A stretch of DNA of 64,000 nucleotides from an uncultured Bacilli bacterium (GCA_910587325.1 CAJUKB010000002.1:35608-99607); one strand, 5' to 3'. Numbered from the stretch's first letter, positions 50,927-59,290 are shown. Numbers and translations: made by a program. Notes: generated by a model not told the origin, from the sequence alone.

Positions 50927-51853
50927 CTAACATTTATCTTTATATTGTTCAATTAGTTTTTTCATTTTAATAAAATGATGATTAATACCAGATTTCCCTA
51001 TTTTATAATCCGTTTCTAAAGAAATGATTTCAGCAAGTTCTGCATAAGAAGATTCAGGATATTTATAACGATATTCCAAAACAATTTGTGTATGGTCATC
51101 GAGTAGAGACATTAAGTCATTTTCTTTCATAAATTTTATACTTTCTATTTGTTTTATACCCGTTTGAGTTGTTTTTTCTTGATTCGCAATTTCACAATTG
51201 TTAAGACGATTGACCATATTCTTGTGGTCTCGATAAATCCTTATATCTTCAAAGTAGAAAAGAGAATTTACTGCGTGAAACATTTTAATTATATCGCTAA
51301 TCACTTCCGCACTTTTAATGTAGGTCATATAACGATTGCTTCTTTTTAATACCTTGGCCTCTATTTTAAAACTTTTTAAGATATTCTTGATAAACTCAGC
51401 ATCAGTTTTGGTTAGAAAAACAAACTCTAAATGATATCCACTAGTACTTGGATCATTTATGGAACCAATTGTTAAAAATGTCCCTCTTAAATAAGATACT
51501 TTTTCTTCAAAAGCTTCAAAATAATTTTCGTTTGCTTTTATTTTTTTACCATTTTCATAAATATATAGAGATTCTAAAATGTAGTTTACTTTTTCTTTGA
51601 TTTCTAAAATATAAATTTGTTTTATGCGAAATCTTTTTTGATTACGCACGATAATCTTGATATTAATTCCAAATACTTCTTTTAAATAAGAGTAAATCCG
51701 ACGTGCAATTTTAGCATTTTCACTTGTTAAAGTAATTTTATCTTTTTCTATTTTAGCATCGTATCTTAGGATGGCAGAAAGTTCTGCTCTTTTTTCCATG
51801 AGGTTACTATTGTATTCAGTCATTTCTTCTTTTAAACGTGTTGAAAAAGTCAA
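50927..51853 (-). CDS. whiA: DNA-binding protein WhiA
   Basis: 308 residues with an N-terminal LAGLIDADG-like domain that lacks nuclease residues (KRAELSAILRYDA, SYLRGTFLTIGSINDPS and YHLEFVF) and a C-terminal helix-turn-helix (about 250-300, YPESSYAELAEIISL and IGKSGINHHFIKMKKL). WhiA influences division and chromosome segregation in Firmicutes and sporulation in Streptomyces. Starts are ambiguous: a TTG at 51853 gives MTFSTRLKEEM, which aligns with the family MSFASETKKEL, and is preferred over the GTG three codons earlier. The usual upstream partners rapZ and yvcK are not present; it follows a terminator instead. Confidence 0.9.
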   Translation of the reverse strand: MTFSTRLKEEMTEYNSNLMEKRAELSAILRYDAKIEKDKITLTSENAKIARRIYSYLKEVFGINIKIIVRNQKRFRIKQIYILEIKEKVNYILESLYIYENGKKIKANENYFEAFEEKVSYLRGTFLTIGSINDPSTSGYHLEFVFLTKTDAEFIKNILKSFKIEAKVLKRSNRYMTYIKSAEVISDIIKMFHAVNSLFYFEDIRIYRDHKNMVNRLNNCEIANQEKTTQTGIKQIESIKFMKENDLMSLLDDHTQIVLEYRYKYPESSYAELAEIISLETDYKIGKSGINHHFIKMKKLIEQYKDKC

Positions 51854-51879
51854 AGTTATCACTTTCTTTCTTTTTGTTT

Positions 51880-51885
51880 ATTATA
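51880..51885 (-). promoter_or_regulatory. possible -10 of whiA
   Basis: TATAAT on the minus strand between the terminator of the M23 gene and whiA; no good -35. Confidence 0.35.
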
Positions 51886-51896
51886 TCAATAATTGC

Positions 51897-51925
51897 AAAA
51901 GAAAAGAAACTTATTTTTAGTTTCT
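51897..51925 (-). terminator. terminator of the ftsEX-M23 unit
   Basis: Minus strand AGAAACT, 7-base loop, AGTTTCT, then TTTCTTTT. It lies just after the M23 stop codon. Confidence 0.75.
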
Positions 51926-51929
51926 CACT

Positions 51930-53171
51930 TTATTTTGCATAAGCAGTACGAGTAGTCCAACTATATCCTTTTTGATTTTTAAATCCTGGAGGAACAATTA
52001 CTTTAGAAGTTGGTATACTTCCGGAATAATATCCTTTTGCTACTCCAAAATGCAAGTGAGCCCCTGTAGTACAGCTATCGTATCCACCATTTTTCTTGGC
52101 AGTAGAGCCTCCCCCTACAGTTCCTATAATTGTATTTTGGGTAACAACTTGTCCAACTTTTACATTGATTTTAAGTAAATGATAATAATAGGTTGTGTAT
52201 TTTACTCCACCAACATTCACAGTAATATAAACCATATTTCCACCGCAACTATAACGATTAACAACACCAGAAACAGTTCCTGCTGCTGCGGCATAAATAG
52301 GAGTTCCTTCGGCATTCTTGCCAATATCAATCCCACTATGAAAACTATATTTTACACCTGTTACGGGATGAGTTCTATATCCTTCTGGACTTGTAACTGT
52401 ACCTTTATTTAAAGGTTTTAACCATCCGGCATTGTATACTAAAAATTCATCTATTTTGGCAGTTGCTACTACTTTCCCATATTTTTCTTTACATTTGTTT
52501 TCCAAATCTTTCAAGTTCGCTTCAGCTAATTTTATTTTAGTGTCTATATCGAGTTCAAATTTATCATAAGATTCTAAATCTCCATATAAACTTTCAATCT
52601 TTTTTTGATAATCCTCTATCTTTTGCTCTAAATCTTTTTGTTTTTGTGCTAAATCAATTTTTAGTTGTTCATTTTGTTTAATTAAAACTTTTAAATTTTC
52701 TAGATTTTTTTGATTAGAATCTGTAATTTGTTCTACAGCTGCAATACGCATGACAAGGTCAGTAATCGAAGAAGAATCTGAGATGTATTTTAAGTAGACA
52801 TTCTGACTTTGTAATTGTTGTAGTACTTTTAAGATTTGTTCGGTTTGTTCTTTTAATCCTTCTATTCTTTCGTTGGATTCTTCAATCTTAGCTTCGGCTT
52901 CATCCATATCCGATTCTGCTTGGGTTATGTCGGCTTCCGCTTGCGTTATGGCATTTTTCTTATTTTTAATTTCATTTTGAGCACTTTGTTGTTTTCGATC
53001 AATTTCAGCTTTTTGTTTTTTTAATTCCGTTAAATTATGTTGTAAATCTCCAATTGTTTGTGGTTCTTTAATCTCAGCTGCTTTTACAGAAATAGGTGTA
53101 AAAGTATAGGTGAATAAAACTGAAATCAACATTATAATGCTAAATGTTCTTTTCATCCTTTTCTTCATCAT
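51930..53171 (-). CDS. FtsEX-linked murein hydrolase (EnvC/PcsB-like), coiled coil plus M23 domain
   Basis: 413 residues. Signal peptide at about 10-32 (IIMLISVLFTYTFTPISVKA), then a long coiled coil (about 40-240, rich in Lys/Glu/Gln) and a C-terminal LytM/M23 domain with the zinc ligands in FHSGIDIG, YYYHLLKI and HLHFG. The order coiled coil then LytM is that of EnvC, and the genetic position is that of PcsB-type hydrolases regulated by FtsEX. Its ATGA start overlaps the ftsX stop, which supports a shared function: FtsEX in the membrane activating wall cleavage at the septum. Whether the domain cuts the wall itself or activates another hydrolase is not decided, although the zinc ligands look complete. 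Confidence 0.88.
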   Translation of the reverse strand: MMKKRMKRTFSIIMLISVLFTYTFTPISVKAAEIKEPQTIGDLQHNLTELKKQKAEIDRKQQSAQNEIKNKKNAITQAEADITQAESDMDEAEAKIEESNERIEGLKEQTEQILKVLQQLQSQNVYLKYISDSSSITDLVMRIAAVEQITDSNQKNLENLKVLIKQNEQLKIDLAQKQKDLEQKIEDYQKKIESLYGDLESYDKFELDIDTKIKLAEANLKDLENKCKEKYGKVVATAKIDEFLVYNAGWLKPLNKGTVTSPEGYRTHPVTGVKYSFHSGIDIGKNAEGTPIYAAAAGTVSGVVNRYSCGGNMVYITVNVGGVKYTTYYYHLLKINVKVGQVVTQNTIIGTVGGGSTAKKNGGYDSCTTGAHLHFGVAKGYYSGSIPTSKVIVPPGFKNQKGYSWTTRTAYAK

Positions 53172-54061
53172 ATCTTCAAATACTTCCTTACTGCTCTGTA
53201 ACTACCTAGCATACCGATAACCGCACCAATAATCACTAATATTCCCGAAACATATAAAATGAAATTAAATGGTTCTGCTAAACGTATAATTTGGGTAAAT
53301 AAGTATCCGTTAAAGTGGTCAAATAATAAAACATAGCCATAAATAGTTACCAATATTGGAATAATACTTCCAAGAATTCCTAAGAAGAGCCCTTCAAAAA
53401 GGAATGGTAAACGGATAGAAACATTACTAGCTCCCACTAAACGCATAATTTCAATTTCACTTTTTCTAGAAAATATGGTTAATTTAATGGTATTACCTAT
53501 TAAAAAAGCGGTAACGAGTACTAAAGCTAAAACAATGATAATCGTTACTTTTTCAATAACATCAAAGGCTTTTACTAAGTTTTCTGCCATTCCTTCTCCG
53601 TAATCAGCACTAGCAACATAGTCGTATTTTTTGATTTCCTCTGTAGTATCTTTGAGATGCGTTACATCTTTTACCGTTACTGTAAAGGAATTTAGTAAAG
53701 GATTAGTATCTAGAAAATCTAAGGCTGTATTAAATGTATCAGAATACGTTTTCATTTCTAGTTTCCATTCGTCTTTGCTTTTGTATTTATAGGAAGCAAC
53801 GTTTTTCATATTATCTAAGCTTGTTTTTAATTCGTTAATATTTTCTTCTGTTCCTGTGTCTTTTATATAGACAACAATGGTTAATTCACGTTCCAAGTCA
53901 CTTGTAACATTTTTTACATTGTAAGAAATCACCATAGCAACAGCTACTAAGATTAATGTAATGCTGCTACAAGTAATAGCAGCTGTAGATAAACTAAAGT
54001 TACGAATAACACTTTTTAGGGAATCACGTATTCCGCGAGTAAATATTCTAATTGCTTTCAT
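53168..54061 (-). CDS. ftsX: cell division protein FtsX
   Basis: 297 residues with four membrane helices: a first after RGIRDSLKSVIRNFSLSTAA, an extracellular domain (about 55-165), then three helices from residue 175 on. The FtsX pattern IEIMRLVGASNVSIRLPFLFEG is clear. It is the permease-like half of FtsEX, passing the state of FtsE to wall hydrolases. The ATG overlaps the ftsE end by 14 bases, and its TGA overlaps the M23 gene start. TGA as the stop here argues for the standard code. Confidence 0.93.
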   Translation of the reverse strand: MKAIRIFTRGIRDSLKSVIRNFSLSTAAITCSSITLILVAVAMVISYNVKNVTSDLERELTIVVYIKDTGTEENINELKTSLDNMKNVASYKYKSKDEWKLEMKTYSDTFNTALDFLDTNPLLNSFTVTVKDVTHLKDTTEEIKKYDYVASADYGEGMAENLVKAFDVIEKVTIIIVLALVLVTAFLIGNTIKLTIFSRKSEIEIMRLVGASNVSIRLPFLFEGLFLGILGSIIPILVTIYGYVLLFDHFNGYLFTQIIRLAEPFNFILYVSGILVIIGAVIGMLGSYRAVRKYLKI

Positions 54062-54749
54062 GTACTACATAACTTCCTTTCTTATCATCTCCTGCTAAAA
54101 CACCATTATCTAATAAAAGTACTCTTTTTTTCATTTTATTTACAATGTCTCTATCATGGGTAGCCATAATAATAGTCGTTCCTAATTCACGATTAATTTT
54201 ATCTAATATTCCCACTATTTCTCTTGAAATATCTGGGTCTAAATTTCCTGTTGGTTCATCACAAATTAAAAGCCTTGGTTCATTTACGATTGCTCTTGCA
54301 ATACAAACTCTTTGTTGTTCTCCGCCAGATAATTGATTAGGAAAACTACGCATTTTATCTTTTAAACCAACGTTTTCTAAGGCTTTAATAACTTTTGGCC
54401 TTATATCTTTATTATGCATGCCAATTGCTTCTAGAGCAAAAGCAACATTTTCATACACGGTTAGTTTAGGAAGTAACTTAAAATCTTGAAATACGATTCC
54501 TAATTTTCTTCTTAATTTAAATACTTTAGAATTTCTTAGTTTCGCCACGTTAATACCTCCAACAAAAACACTACCATTTGTTGGTTTTTCTTCACGATAT
54601 AACATTTTAATAAATGTAGATTTACCACTACCACTTGCTCCAATAACAAAGACGAATTCTCCTTTTTCAATAGATAAATTTAAATCTGCAATCGCTGTAA
54701 CGCCATTGTTATATACTTTATAGCAATTTTTTACTTCAATTAACTTCAC
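54048..54749 (-). CDS. ftsE: cell division ATP-binding protein FtsE
   Basis: 233 residues: Walker A GASGSGKSTFIKML, Q-loop VFQDFKLLPKLTVYENVAFA (an FtsE hallmark), signature LSGGEQQRVCIARAI, Walker B LLICDEPTGNLDPD and TIIMATHDRDIV. Cytoplasmic ATPase partner of FtsX. The start is a GTG at 54749 giving MKLIEVKNCYKVYNNG, with GAGGTGG eight bases upstream; a GTG four codons earlier lies inside that site and is rejected. Confidence 0.94.
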   Translation of the reverse strand: MKLIEVKNCYKVYNNGVTAIADLNLSIEKGEFVFVIGASGSGKSTFIKMLYREEKPTNGSVFVGGINVAKLRNSKVFKLRRKLGIVFQDFKLLPKLTVYENVAFALEAIGMHNKDIRPKVIKALENVGLKDKMRSFPNQLSGGEQQRVCIARAIVNEPRLLICDEPTGNLDPDISREIVGILDKINRELGTTIIMATHDRDIVNKMKKRVLLLDNGVLAGDDKKGSYVVHESN

Positions 54750-54776
54750 TACTATTTCCACCTCATATTATAAGTA

Positions 54777-54782
54777 ATTATA
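54777..54782 (-). promoter_or_regulatory. possible -10 of the ftsEX unit
   Basis: TATAAT on the minus strand, 27 bases upstream of ftsE, with a weak -35 (TTTATT). Upstream of it a palindrome CATTTATTAAATG is seen. Confidence 0.35.
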
Positions 54783-54850
54783 TCATTATTTTTACATTTA
54801 ATAAATGGTAAATTTCTCCGGTTTATAAAGTTGGAGCTTGTTCTTCCATC

Positions 54851-55771
54851 TTACTCCCCTTTTATACTTCCAATTATTTTTCGTGTCTTTTGAACTCCAC
54901 CGGTAACTTCATAGCAATCGTTAATGACAAAGAAGGCATTTTTATCTATTTCTAAAACGGTTTCTTTAAATAAATAATAATCCTTATTCGGCACTACACA
55001 CATTAAAACATGATTTTCTTCTCCACTAAATCCACCTTTTGCATTAAAAATGGTTACCCCTGTTTTTAACTCGTCCATGATAAAGTCTTTTACTTTTTCT
55101 TCTTCCTTGGTGTAGATAAAGAATAGTTTGCTATTGGATATACCGATAATAATTCTATCAATTAACATGGTATTTAAAAATAAAACAATTAAAGAATAAA
55201 TAAATTTATTGGCTCCGAAAATAATTAGGCCAAATACCATAATAACGATATTAATAGAAAAAACAGCTTTTCCTTCTGGTAATTTTCCGTATTTATTGAC
55301 AATCTTCATTACTACATCACTACCTCCGGTATTAAATCCGGTTTTGTAAATCAAGCCATTAGCAACTCCACATAAAACGCCTCCGATTAAGGCAACTATA
55401 ATGGTAGAATCAAATTCTAAATGAGGAAGTAAATAAATAGCAAGTGGCTCTGTAATGCTAACAAAAACAGGATACAAAATAGAACCAAGTATACAACGTC
55501 TTGTTTCTTTCCAACCTAAAAAGAAAAAGGCAAGTAAAATCAATATAAAACTAGAAATACCAATAAAAATAGCAGGGTTTAAACCAAAAAGCTCTTTTAA
55601 AATAATTGCAAGTCCACTTGTTCCTCCAATAACAAAATTGTTCGGAGATAAAAATAAATTATAGTTTAAAGCAAGTAGAGCGACACTAAAAATAAGAATA
55701 AAACTTCTAATATAAAAATTTTTTTTGGTTACAGCTTCTCTAATACTTCTTAAATCAAAATTTAAATCCAT
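54851..55771 (-). CDS. YitT family membrane protein (DUF161 plus DUF2179)
   Basis: 306 residues. Five to six hydrophobic helices lie in residues 18-215, with the family block NYNLFLSPNNFVIGGTSGLAIIL and VANGLIYKTGFNTGGSDVV. They are followed by a cytoplasmic DUF2179-type domain (GVTIFNAKGGFSGEENHVLMCVV, about 230-306). The family is common in multiple copies in Firmicutes; a transport role has been suggested but is unproven. GGTGA five bases before ATG 55771 sets the start, 12 codons inside the longest frame. Divergent from gerQ. Confidence 0.88.
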   Translation of the reverse strand: MDLNFDLRSIREAVTKKNFYIRSFILIFSVALLALNYNLFLSPNNFVIGGTSGLAIILKELFGLNPAIFIGISSFILILLAFFFLGWKETRRCILGSILYPVFVSITEPLAIYLLPHLEFDSTIIVALIGGVLCGVANGLIYKTGFNTGGSDVVMKIVNKYGKLPEGKAVFSINIVIMVFGLIIFGANKFIYSLIVLFLNTMLIDRIIIGISNSKLFFIYTKEEEKVKDFIMDELKTGVTIFNAKGGFSGEENHVLMCVVPNKDYYLFKETVLEIDKNAFFVINDCYEVTGGVQKTRKIIGSIKGE

Positions 55772-55787
55772 ATTATTCACCATATCT

Positions 55788-55816
55788 ATTATACTAAAGT
55801 TTATCATAATTTGAAA
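55788..55816 (-). promoter_or_regulatory. possible yitT-family gene promoter
   Basis: Minus strand TTTCAA, 17 bases, TATAAT (55793-55788). The start of transcription would fall very close to the ribosome-binding site. Confidence 0.4.
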
Positions 55817-55852
55817 CCATAACCATATACATTACTAGAGGTGAAATTTTAA

Positions 55853-56233
55853 ATGAATGGTAGTTACTATCAAAATCCAACATTTCCAGGAGCAAATGAC
55901 AATATAGGTTTTAACGGAAATTATACAACACAGAGTACTCCTCCAGGAAATATAAGCTATAATCCTGATATAGATATGGAACAAAGTTACATTGAAAACA
56001 TTTTAAGACTAAATAAAGGGCAAAGAGTTAGAGCTTACGTATCTTATCCGGATTCTGTAGAATGGCGTGATAGAGTTTATAATGGCATTATTGAAGAAGC
56101 AGGAAAAGACCACTTAATTATTAGTGATCCTAATACAGGAAAATGGTATTTAATTCGTATGATTTACTTAGATTATGTTGAATTTGATGAACGTATTCAC
56201 TATAGTCATGCTTATTCAGAAAAAACTTTTTAG
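55853..56233 (+). CDS. gerQ: spore coat protein GerQ
   Basis: 126 residues. A low-complexity N-terminus rich in Asn, Gly, Pro and Tyr (about 1-40) precedes a conserved domain: EQSYIENILRLNKGQRVRAY, EWRDRVYNGIIEEAGKDHLI, SDPNTGKWYLIRMIYLDYVE and FDERIHYSHAY. This matches GerQ of Bacillus closely, a coat protein crosslinked by transglutaminase and needed for germination with CwlJ. cwlJ, usually next to it, is not here. AGAGGTGA precedes the ATG. Its expression should be late in the mother cell; a CATATACAT upstream only loosely recalls sigma-E/K -10 sites. A terminator follows. Confidence 0.92.
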   Translation: MNGSYYQNPTFPGANDNIGFNGNYTTQSTPPGNISYNPDIDMEQSYIENILRLNKGQRVRAYVSYPDSVEWRDRVYNGIIEEAGKDHLIISDPNTGKWYLIRMIYLDYVEFDERIHYSHAYSEKTF

Positions 56234-56258
56234 ACAAGAACAGCGTTTCTTGTTTTTC
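56234..56258 (+). terminator. gerQ terminator
   Basis: Plus strand ACAAGAA, 6-base loop, TTCTTGT, running into TTTTCTTT, directly after the gerQ stop. Confidence 0.75.
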
Positions 56259-56707
56259 TTTACTTCTATAAAAAAGTATATTAAACTTATTTTAAGCGAG
56301 ACACATAAATAGTGCTTGCTATTTAGAACATTCACCATCTTAACAGATGGTGTCTTTTAATGTTTCTCAAGAACCAAAACCCGTCTGAATTTAATCATCT
56401 AGTTAAATAGTATCAAGAGAATGATTATAACAATCAAGAGTAAAATAAGAAATTCTTTTTTGGGAGTCTAGCCGCTACCTCCGTAAAATTATTTTTTAAA
56501 GTAGCAAACACAACCTGTTTTTTGCATCTCGCAAGAACACTATATAACATGAGAAAATGAAATGCAAATCACTAATTTTCCAAATTGGAGTTCCAAAATA
56601 ACAAATTGAAGCTTCAATTCCCCAAAAGAAAAGCTAAATTTATTAAAATTGAATATAACTTTAACAAAATTAGCAAAATTTTAATTTTTGCTTATTTTTT
56701 TATTTTA
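56259..56707. other. 449-bp intergenic region without a convincing gene; possible small RNA
   Basis: No start-to-stop frame of useful size was found on either strand. It holds an 8-bp hairpin (CACCATCT-TAAC-AGATGGTG, 56333-56352) followed by TCTTTT and flanked by a weaker outer pairing (GAACATT with AATGTTTC). On the minus strand a promoter-like TTGCAT, 17 bases, TATAGT sits at about 56536-56564. Downstream of it a GGAGG site precedes a short hydrophobic frame without a start codon (56399-56464). An sRNA transcribed leftward is possible but not shown. Confidence 0.35.
56333..56358 (+). terminator. stem-loop with T-rich tail in the gerQ downstream region
   Basis: CACCATCT, loop TAAC, AGATGGTG, then TCTTTT on the plus strand. 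No gene ends here on that strand apart from gerQ, which already has a terminator 80 bases earlier. Confidence 0.5.
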
Positions 56708-57205
56708 TTAAAAATAATATTTAAATAATCTTTTTTCATTGCCTAACATAGAAGAAGGTCCATGTCCCGGATAGATTTTTATATCATCTTCGTATTTTTC
56801 TATTTTCTCTAAACTCTCTTGCATTTCTTTTTCACTTCCTCCAGGTAAATCCATTCGTCCAATAGTTCCTTGAAATAAAAAGTCTCCTGTAAACATTATT
56901 TTTTCTTGTGGAAAATAAAAGGTTAGAGAATCCTTTGAATGTCCTGGTGTTTTTATTACTTCATAGAAAAACTCTTTTGTCTTTCCATTATGTTGTAAGC
57001 CATATTTTTCTTCAAAATAGGACAAAGATCCTACATGGTCAAAATGATTATGAGTTAGAAAAATACCAACTAACTCTAAGCCTTTTAACTCATTTTCTAT
57101 TTTTTCGTATTCATCTCCGGGATCTATTAAAATCCCTTTACTTTCCTTGCTTACTATATAACAATTTGCTTGCAAAGCTCCAACAGGAATACATTTGATT
57201 TGCAT
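56708..57205 (-). CDS. MBL-fold metallohydrolase, GloB-like, short
   Basis: 165 residues, about 40 fewer than common GloB-like proteins of Firmicutes. Metal ligands are complete: THNHFDHVGS (HxHxDH), TPGHSKDS, FTGDFLFQGTIGRMDLPGG (Asp) and YPGHGPSS. The missing part is the loop between the HxHxDH motif and the third His. The family hydrolyses thioesters such as S-lactoylglutathione or related compounds; the true substrate is unknown. GAGGAAA precedes the ATG. Divergent from lemA; single gene. Confidence 0.82.
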   Translation of the reverse strand: MQIKCIPVGALQANCYIVSKESKGILIDPGDEYEKIENELKGLELVGIFLTHNHFDHVGSLSYFEEKYGLQHNGKTKEFFYEVIKTPGHSKDSLTFYFPQEKIMFTGDFLFQGTIGRMDLPGGSEKEMQESLEKIEKYEDDIKIYPGHGPSSMLGNEKRLFKYYF

Positions 57206-57266
57206 AGAATTTCCTCTTTTCTTTTTTTATTATAACATTCTTATTAAATAAATTAGAAATTAATGG

Positions 57267-57272
57267 TATAAT
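57267..57272 (+). promoter_or_regulatory. possible -10 of lemA
   Basis: GGTATAAT on the plus strand, 28 bases before the lemA start. -35 weak (TTAAAT at 17). Confidence 0.4.
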
Positions 57273-57300
57273 GAATTAGTGAAGTATGTAGGTGAAGTAT

Positions 57301-57846
57301 ATGAATTTTTTTACTGTTTTATTAATCTTTATTATATTAATTGCTAGTCTTGCTATAGTCTATATTTCTTACTTTAATAAAATGCAATACTTGAAAACGA
57401 AACTAGAAAATGCGGAAGGGATTATCGATGAATTGTTAAGAAAAAGATACGATATGTTAGCAAGAGCCGATAGTATTGTAAAATCTAGTTTAAACGATGG
57501 AAAAGAATATTTTAAAGAGTATATACAGTTAAAGACGCAAAAAATCACAAACTTTGATATGGACAGAAAATTAAAAGAAGCTTTCAATACTCTTGAAAAA
57601 TTTAAAGACGATTATCCTGAACTTGGGAGCCATAAAGAACTAAAGGAAATCTTTACTTCTATCAAAGAATCAGACGAAAAAATAGCAGCTATTACAAGCT
57701 ATTATAATAAGAATACTAATCTATTAAATGGCTATATACGGAAATTCCCTTCTAATATTATTGCAAAATTTCATCAATTTAAAATCAGTTCTTTCTTTGA
57801 TGGTAAAGATATGACAGATGAAATTTATGACGATTTTAAGCTATAA
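57301..57846 (+). CDS. lemA: LemA-like membrane protein
   Basis: 181 residues: one N-terminal membrane helix (FFTVLLIFIILIASLAIVYI), then a long helical domain. ENAEGIIDELLRKRYDMLAR, LEKFKDDYPELGSHKELKEI and IAAITSYYNKNTNLLNGYIRKFPSNIIA match the LemA family four-helix pattern, although the usual PNLV is DELL. Function is unknown. AGGTGA five bases before ATG 57301 fixes the start, three codons inside the longest frame. Monocistronic; converges with ung, sharing a bidirectional terminator. Confidence 0.8.
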   Translation: MNFFTVLLIFIILIASLAIVYISYFNKMQYLKTKLENAEGIIDELLRKRYDMLARADSIVKSSLNDGKEYFKEYIQLKTQKITNFDMDRKLKEAFNTLEKFKDDYPELGSHKELKEIFTSIKESDEKIAAITSYYNKNTNLLNGYIRKFPSNIIAKFHQFKISSFFDGKDMTDEIYDDFKL

Positions 57847-57880
57847 AAAACAACCTTTACAATTTTAATGGTTGTTTTTT
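57845..57880. terminator. bidirectional terminator between lemA and ung
   Basis: AAAAAACAACC, 14-base middle, GGTTGTTTTTT. The stem is symmetric with A- and T-runs on both sides, so it can serve both converging genes. It overlaps the end of ung. Confidence 0.75.
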
Positions 57881-58536
57881 AAATCCCAATCAATAGGAGT
57901 TATATTATTTTTTATTAAGAAGTTATTTGTTTTAGAAAAAGGTCTACTACCAAAGAAACCATAACTTGCAGAATAAGGACTTGGATGTGCAGAGGTTAAT
58001 ACCAAATGTTTTGGATTGGTAATTAATACTTTTTTTTCTTTCGCAAAATTACCCCATAATATAAAAACAACCGGTTCTTCATTATTATTTAATGATTTGA
58101 TAATATAATCTGTAAGTCGCTCCCACCCTAGTTTTCTATGACTTGCCGGTGTATCTTTTACAACCGTTAGTACAGCATTTAATAAAAGCACTCCTTGTTT
58201 TGCCCAATAAGTTAAATCTCCTTCATTATAAGGCGTAATTCCCAAATCACTTTCTAGTTCTTTATAAATATTTTTAAGAGATGGCGGCACTTTAATTCCT
58301 TTTTGAACAGAGAAAGATAGTCCATGAGCTTCTCCTTCGCCATGATAAGGGTCTTGTCCAACAATTACCACTTTCACATCTTTGTATGGTGTTAACTTTA
58401 AAGCATTAAAGATATAATCTTTTGGAGGAAAAATTGTTTTTGTATTGTATTCATTTTCTACAATACTATAAAACTTTTTAAATCCTTCACTTTCAAATAC
58501 TATTTTTAGGACTTCATCCCAATCATTATTTAACAT
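57865..58536 (-). CDS. ung: uracil-DNA glycosylase
   Basis: 223 residues, family 1 UDG. Catalytic motif VVIVGQDPYHGEGEAHGLSFSV (water-activating Asp in QDPYH), GVLLLNAVLTV, and the final TSAHPSPYSASYGFFG (HPSP loop with the catalytic His). Removes uracil from DNA. It lies 1 base after the gene at 58538, so the two are an operon. Confidence 0.96.
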   Translation of the reverse strand: MLNNDWDEVLKIVFESEGFKKFYSIVENEYNTKTIFPPKDYIFNALKLTPYKDVKVVIVGQDPYHGEGEAHGLSFSVQKGIKVPPSLKNIYKELESDLGITPYNEGDLTYWAKQGVLLLNAVLTVVKDTPASHRKLGWERLTDYIIKSLNNNEEPVVFILWGNFAKEKKVLITNPKHLVLTSAHPSPYSASYGFFGSRPFSKTNNFLIKNNITPIDWDLKNNH

Positions 58537-58537
58537 A

Positions 58538-59290
58538 TTACTGCTCCTTTTTTGTTCTTGTTAATTGGTAATCTTTCATTGTTACATAACTATAGCTATG
58601 TGTTTGCTCTATAAAACGACCATTAAGAGTTTGAGATACTCCCCAATCTTTTAAGTCATTACATCCTACTTTTATATTTAAAATATCATGTTCTCGTCCA
58701 TCAATATATTCATTGATTATTTTTTTATAAATTACTCCAAAAGGAGCAGTCTGATTTATAATAAAAGTAAAATCTGTAATATTTGGAATCATTGTTTTTA
58801 TCTCTGGTAGGTAATATTCTAAGAAAACATTGCTTATTTCCATTTCTTTTACTAATTTTTGATTGATTTCACTATTTTCAATATAATCTAAATATAAATC
58901 TTTACTAATTTCTTGGCAATTTTGTAATACTTTTTGGGCATTATCAAATGTTGTAAAAACATCCCCTAATAAAAATGGTAACATATTTTCTAGCTTCTCT
59001 AATTCTTCACTTGGTAAATCTTTTGCTAGTTTTTCAAAAAGTAAAGAAGAAAGTACAAATTCAATATGGTCTCTTTCTAATAAATCTGCTGTTATATCTA
59101 AAGGTGTATTTTCATAATCAGGCAGTCCAACGTAATCTGTATAAATTATAAAAGGTTGTTCTTTATCCCTATCATACTTATATTCATTTGCTAAATGCAT
59201 TAAATATTTTATTCGTTCTTGTTCTTCTCCATAAACAAATACATGTTGCCAACGTATAATTGCTTCCTTTAACACTTCACTATATTCCAT
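58538..59290 (-). CDS. hypothetical protein, 250 aa
   Basis: Unrecognised. Soluble, acidic, with an N-terminal segment (IIRWQHVFVYGEEQERIKYL) that recalls the beginning of a P-loop ATPase but lacks any GxxxxGK, then a strand FIIYTDYVG and long helices with no motif. The C-terminus has YVTMKDYQLTRTKKEQ. It is a full-length frame with a GAGGG site upstream, placed between rlmH and ung. Linked to ung by a 1-base gap, so probably co-expressed; no functional link can be read. Confidence 0.6.
   Translation of the reverse strand: MEYSEVLKEAIIRWQHVFVYGEEQERIKYLMHLANEYKYDRDKEQPFIIYTDYVGLPDYENTPLDITADLLERDHIEFVLSSLLFEKLAKDLPSEELEKLENMLPFLLGDVFTTFDNAQKVLQNCQEISKDLYLDYIENSEINQKLVKEMEISNVFLEYYLPEIKTMIPNITDFTFIINQTAPFGVIYKKIINEYIDGREHDILNIKVGCNDLKDWGVSQTLNGRFIEQTHSYSYVTMKDYQLTRTKKEQ

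Noticed and set aside
54820..54850. Eight-codon frame (MEEQAPTL) after the YitT gene
   Set aside because: It has a ribosome-binding-like sequence only because it reuses the end of the YitT gene; too short to support.
55800..55853. Sigma-E or sigma-K promoter for gerQ (CATATACAT with TCATAATT upstream)
   Set aside because: Neither hexamer fits the consensus at key positions; only a loose resemblance.
56399..56464. Hydrophobic small membrane peptide (PKKEFLILLLIVIIILLILF) after a GGAGG site
   Set aside because: The frame has a stop directly before it and no ATG, GTG or TTG at a usable distance from the site.
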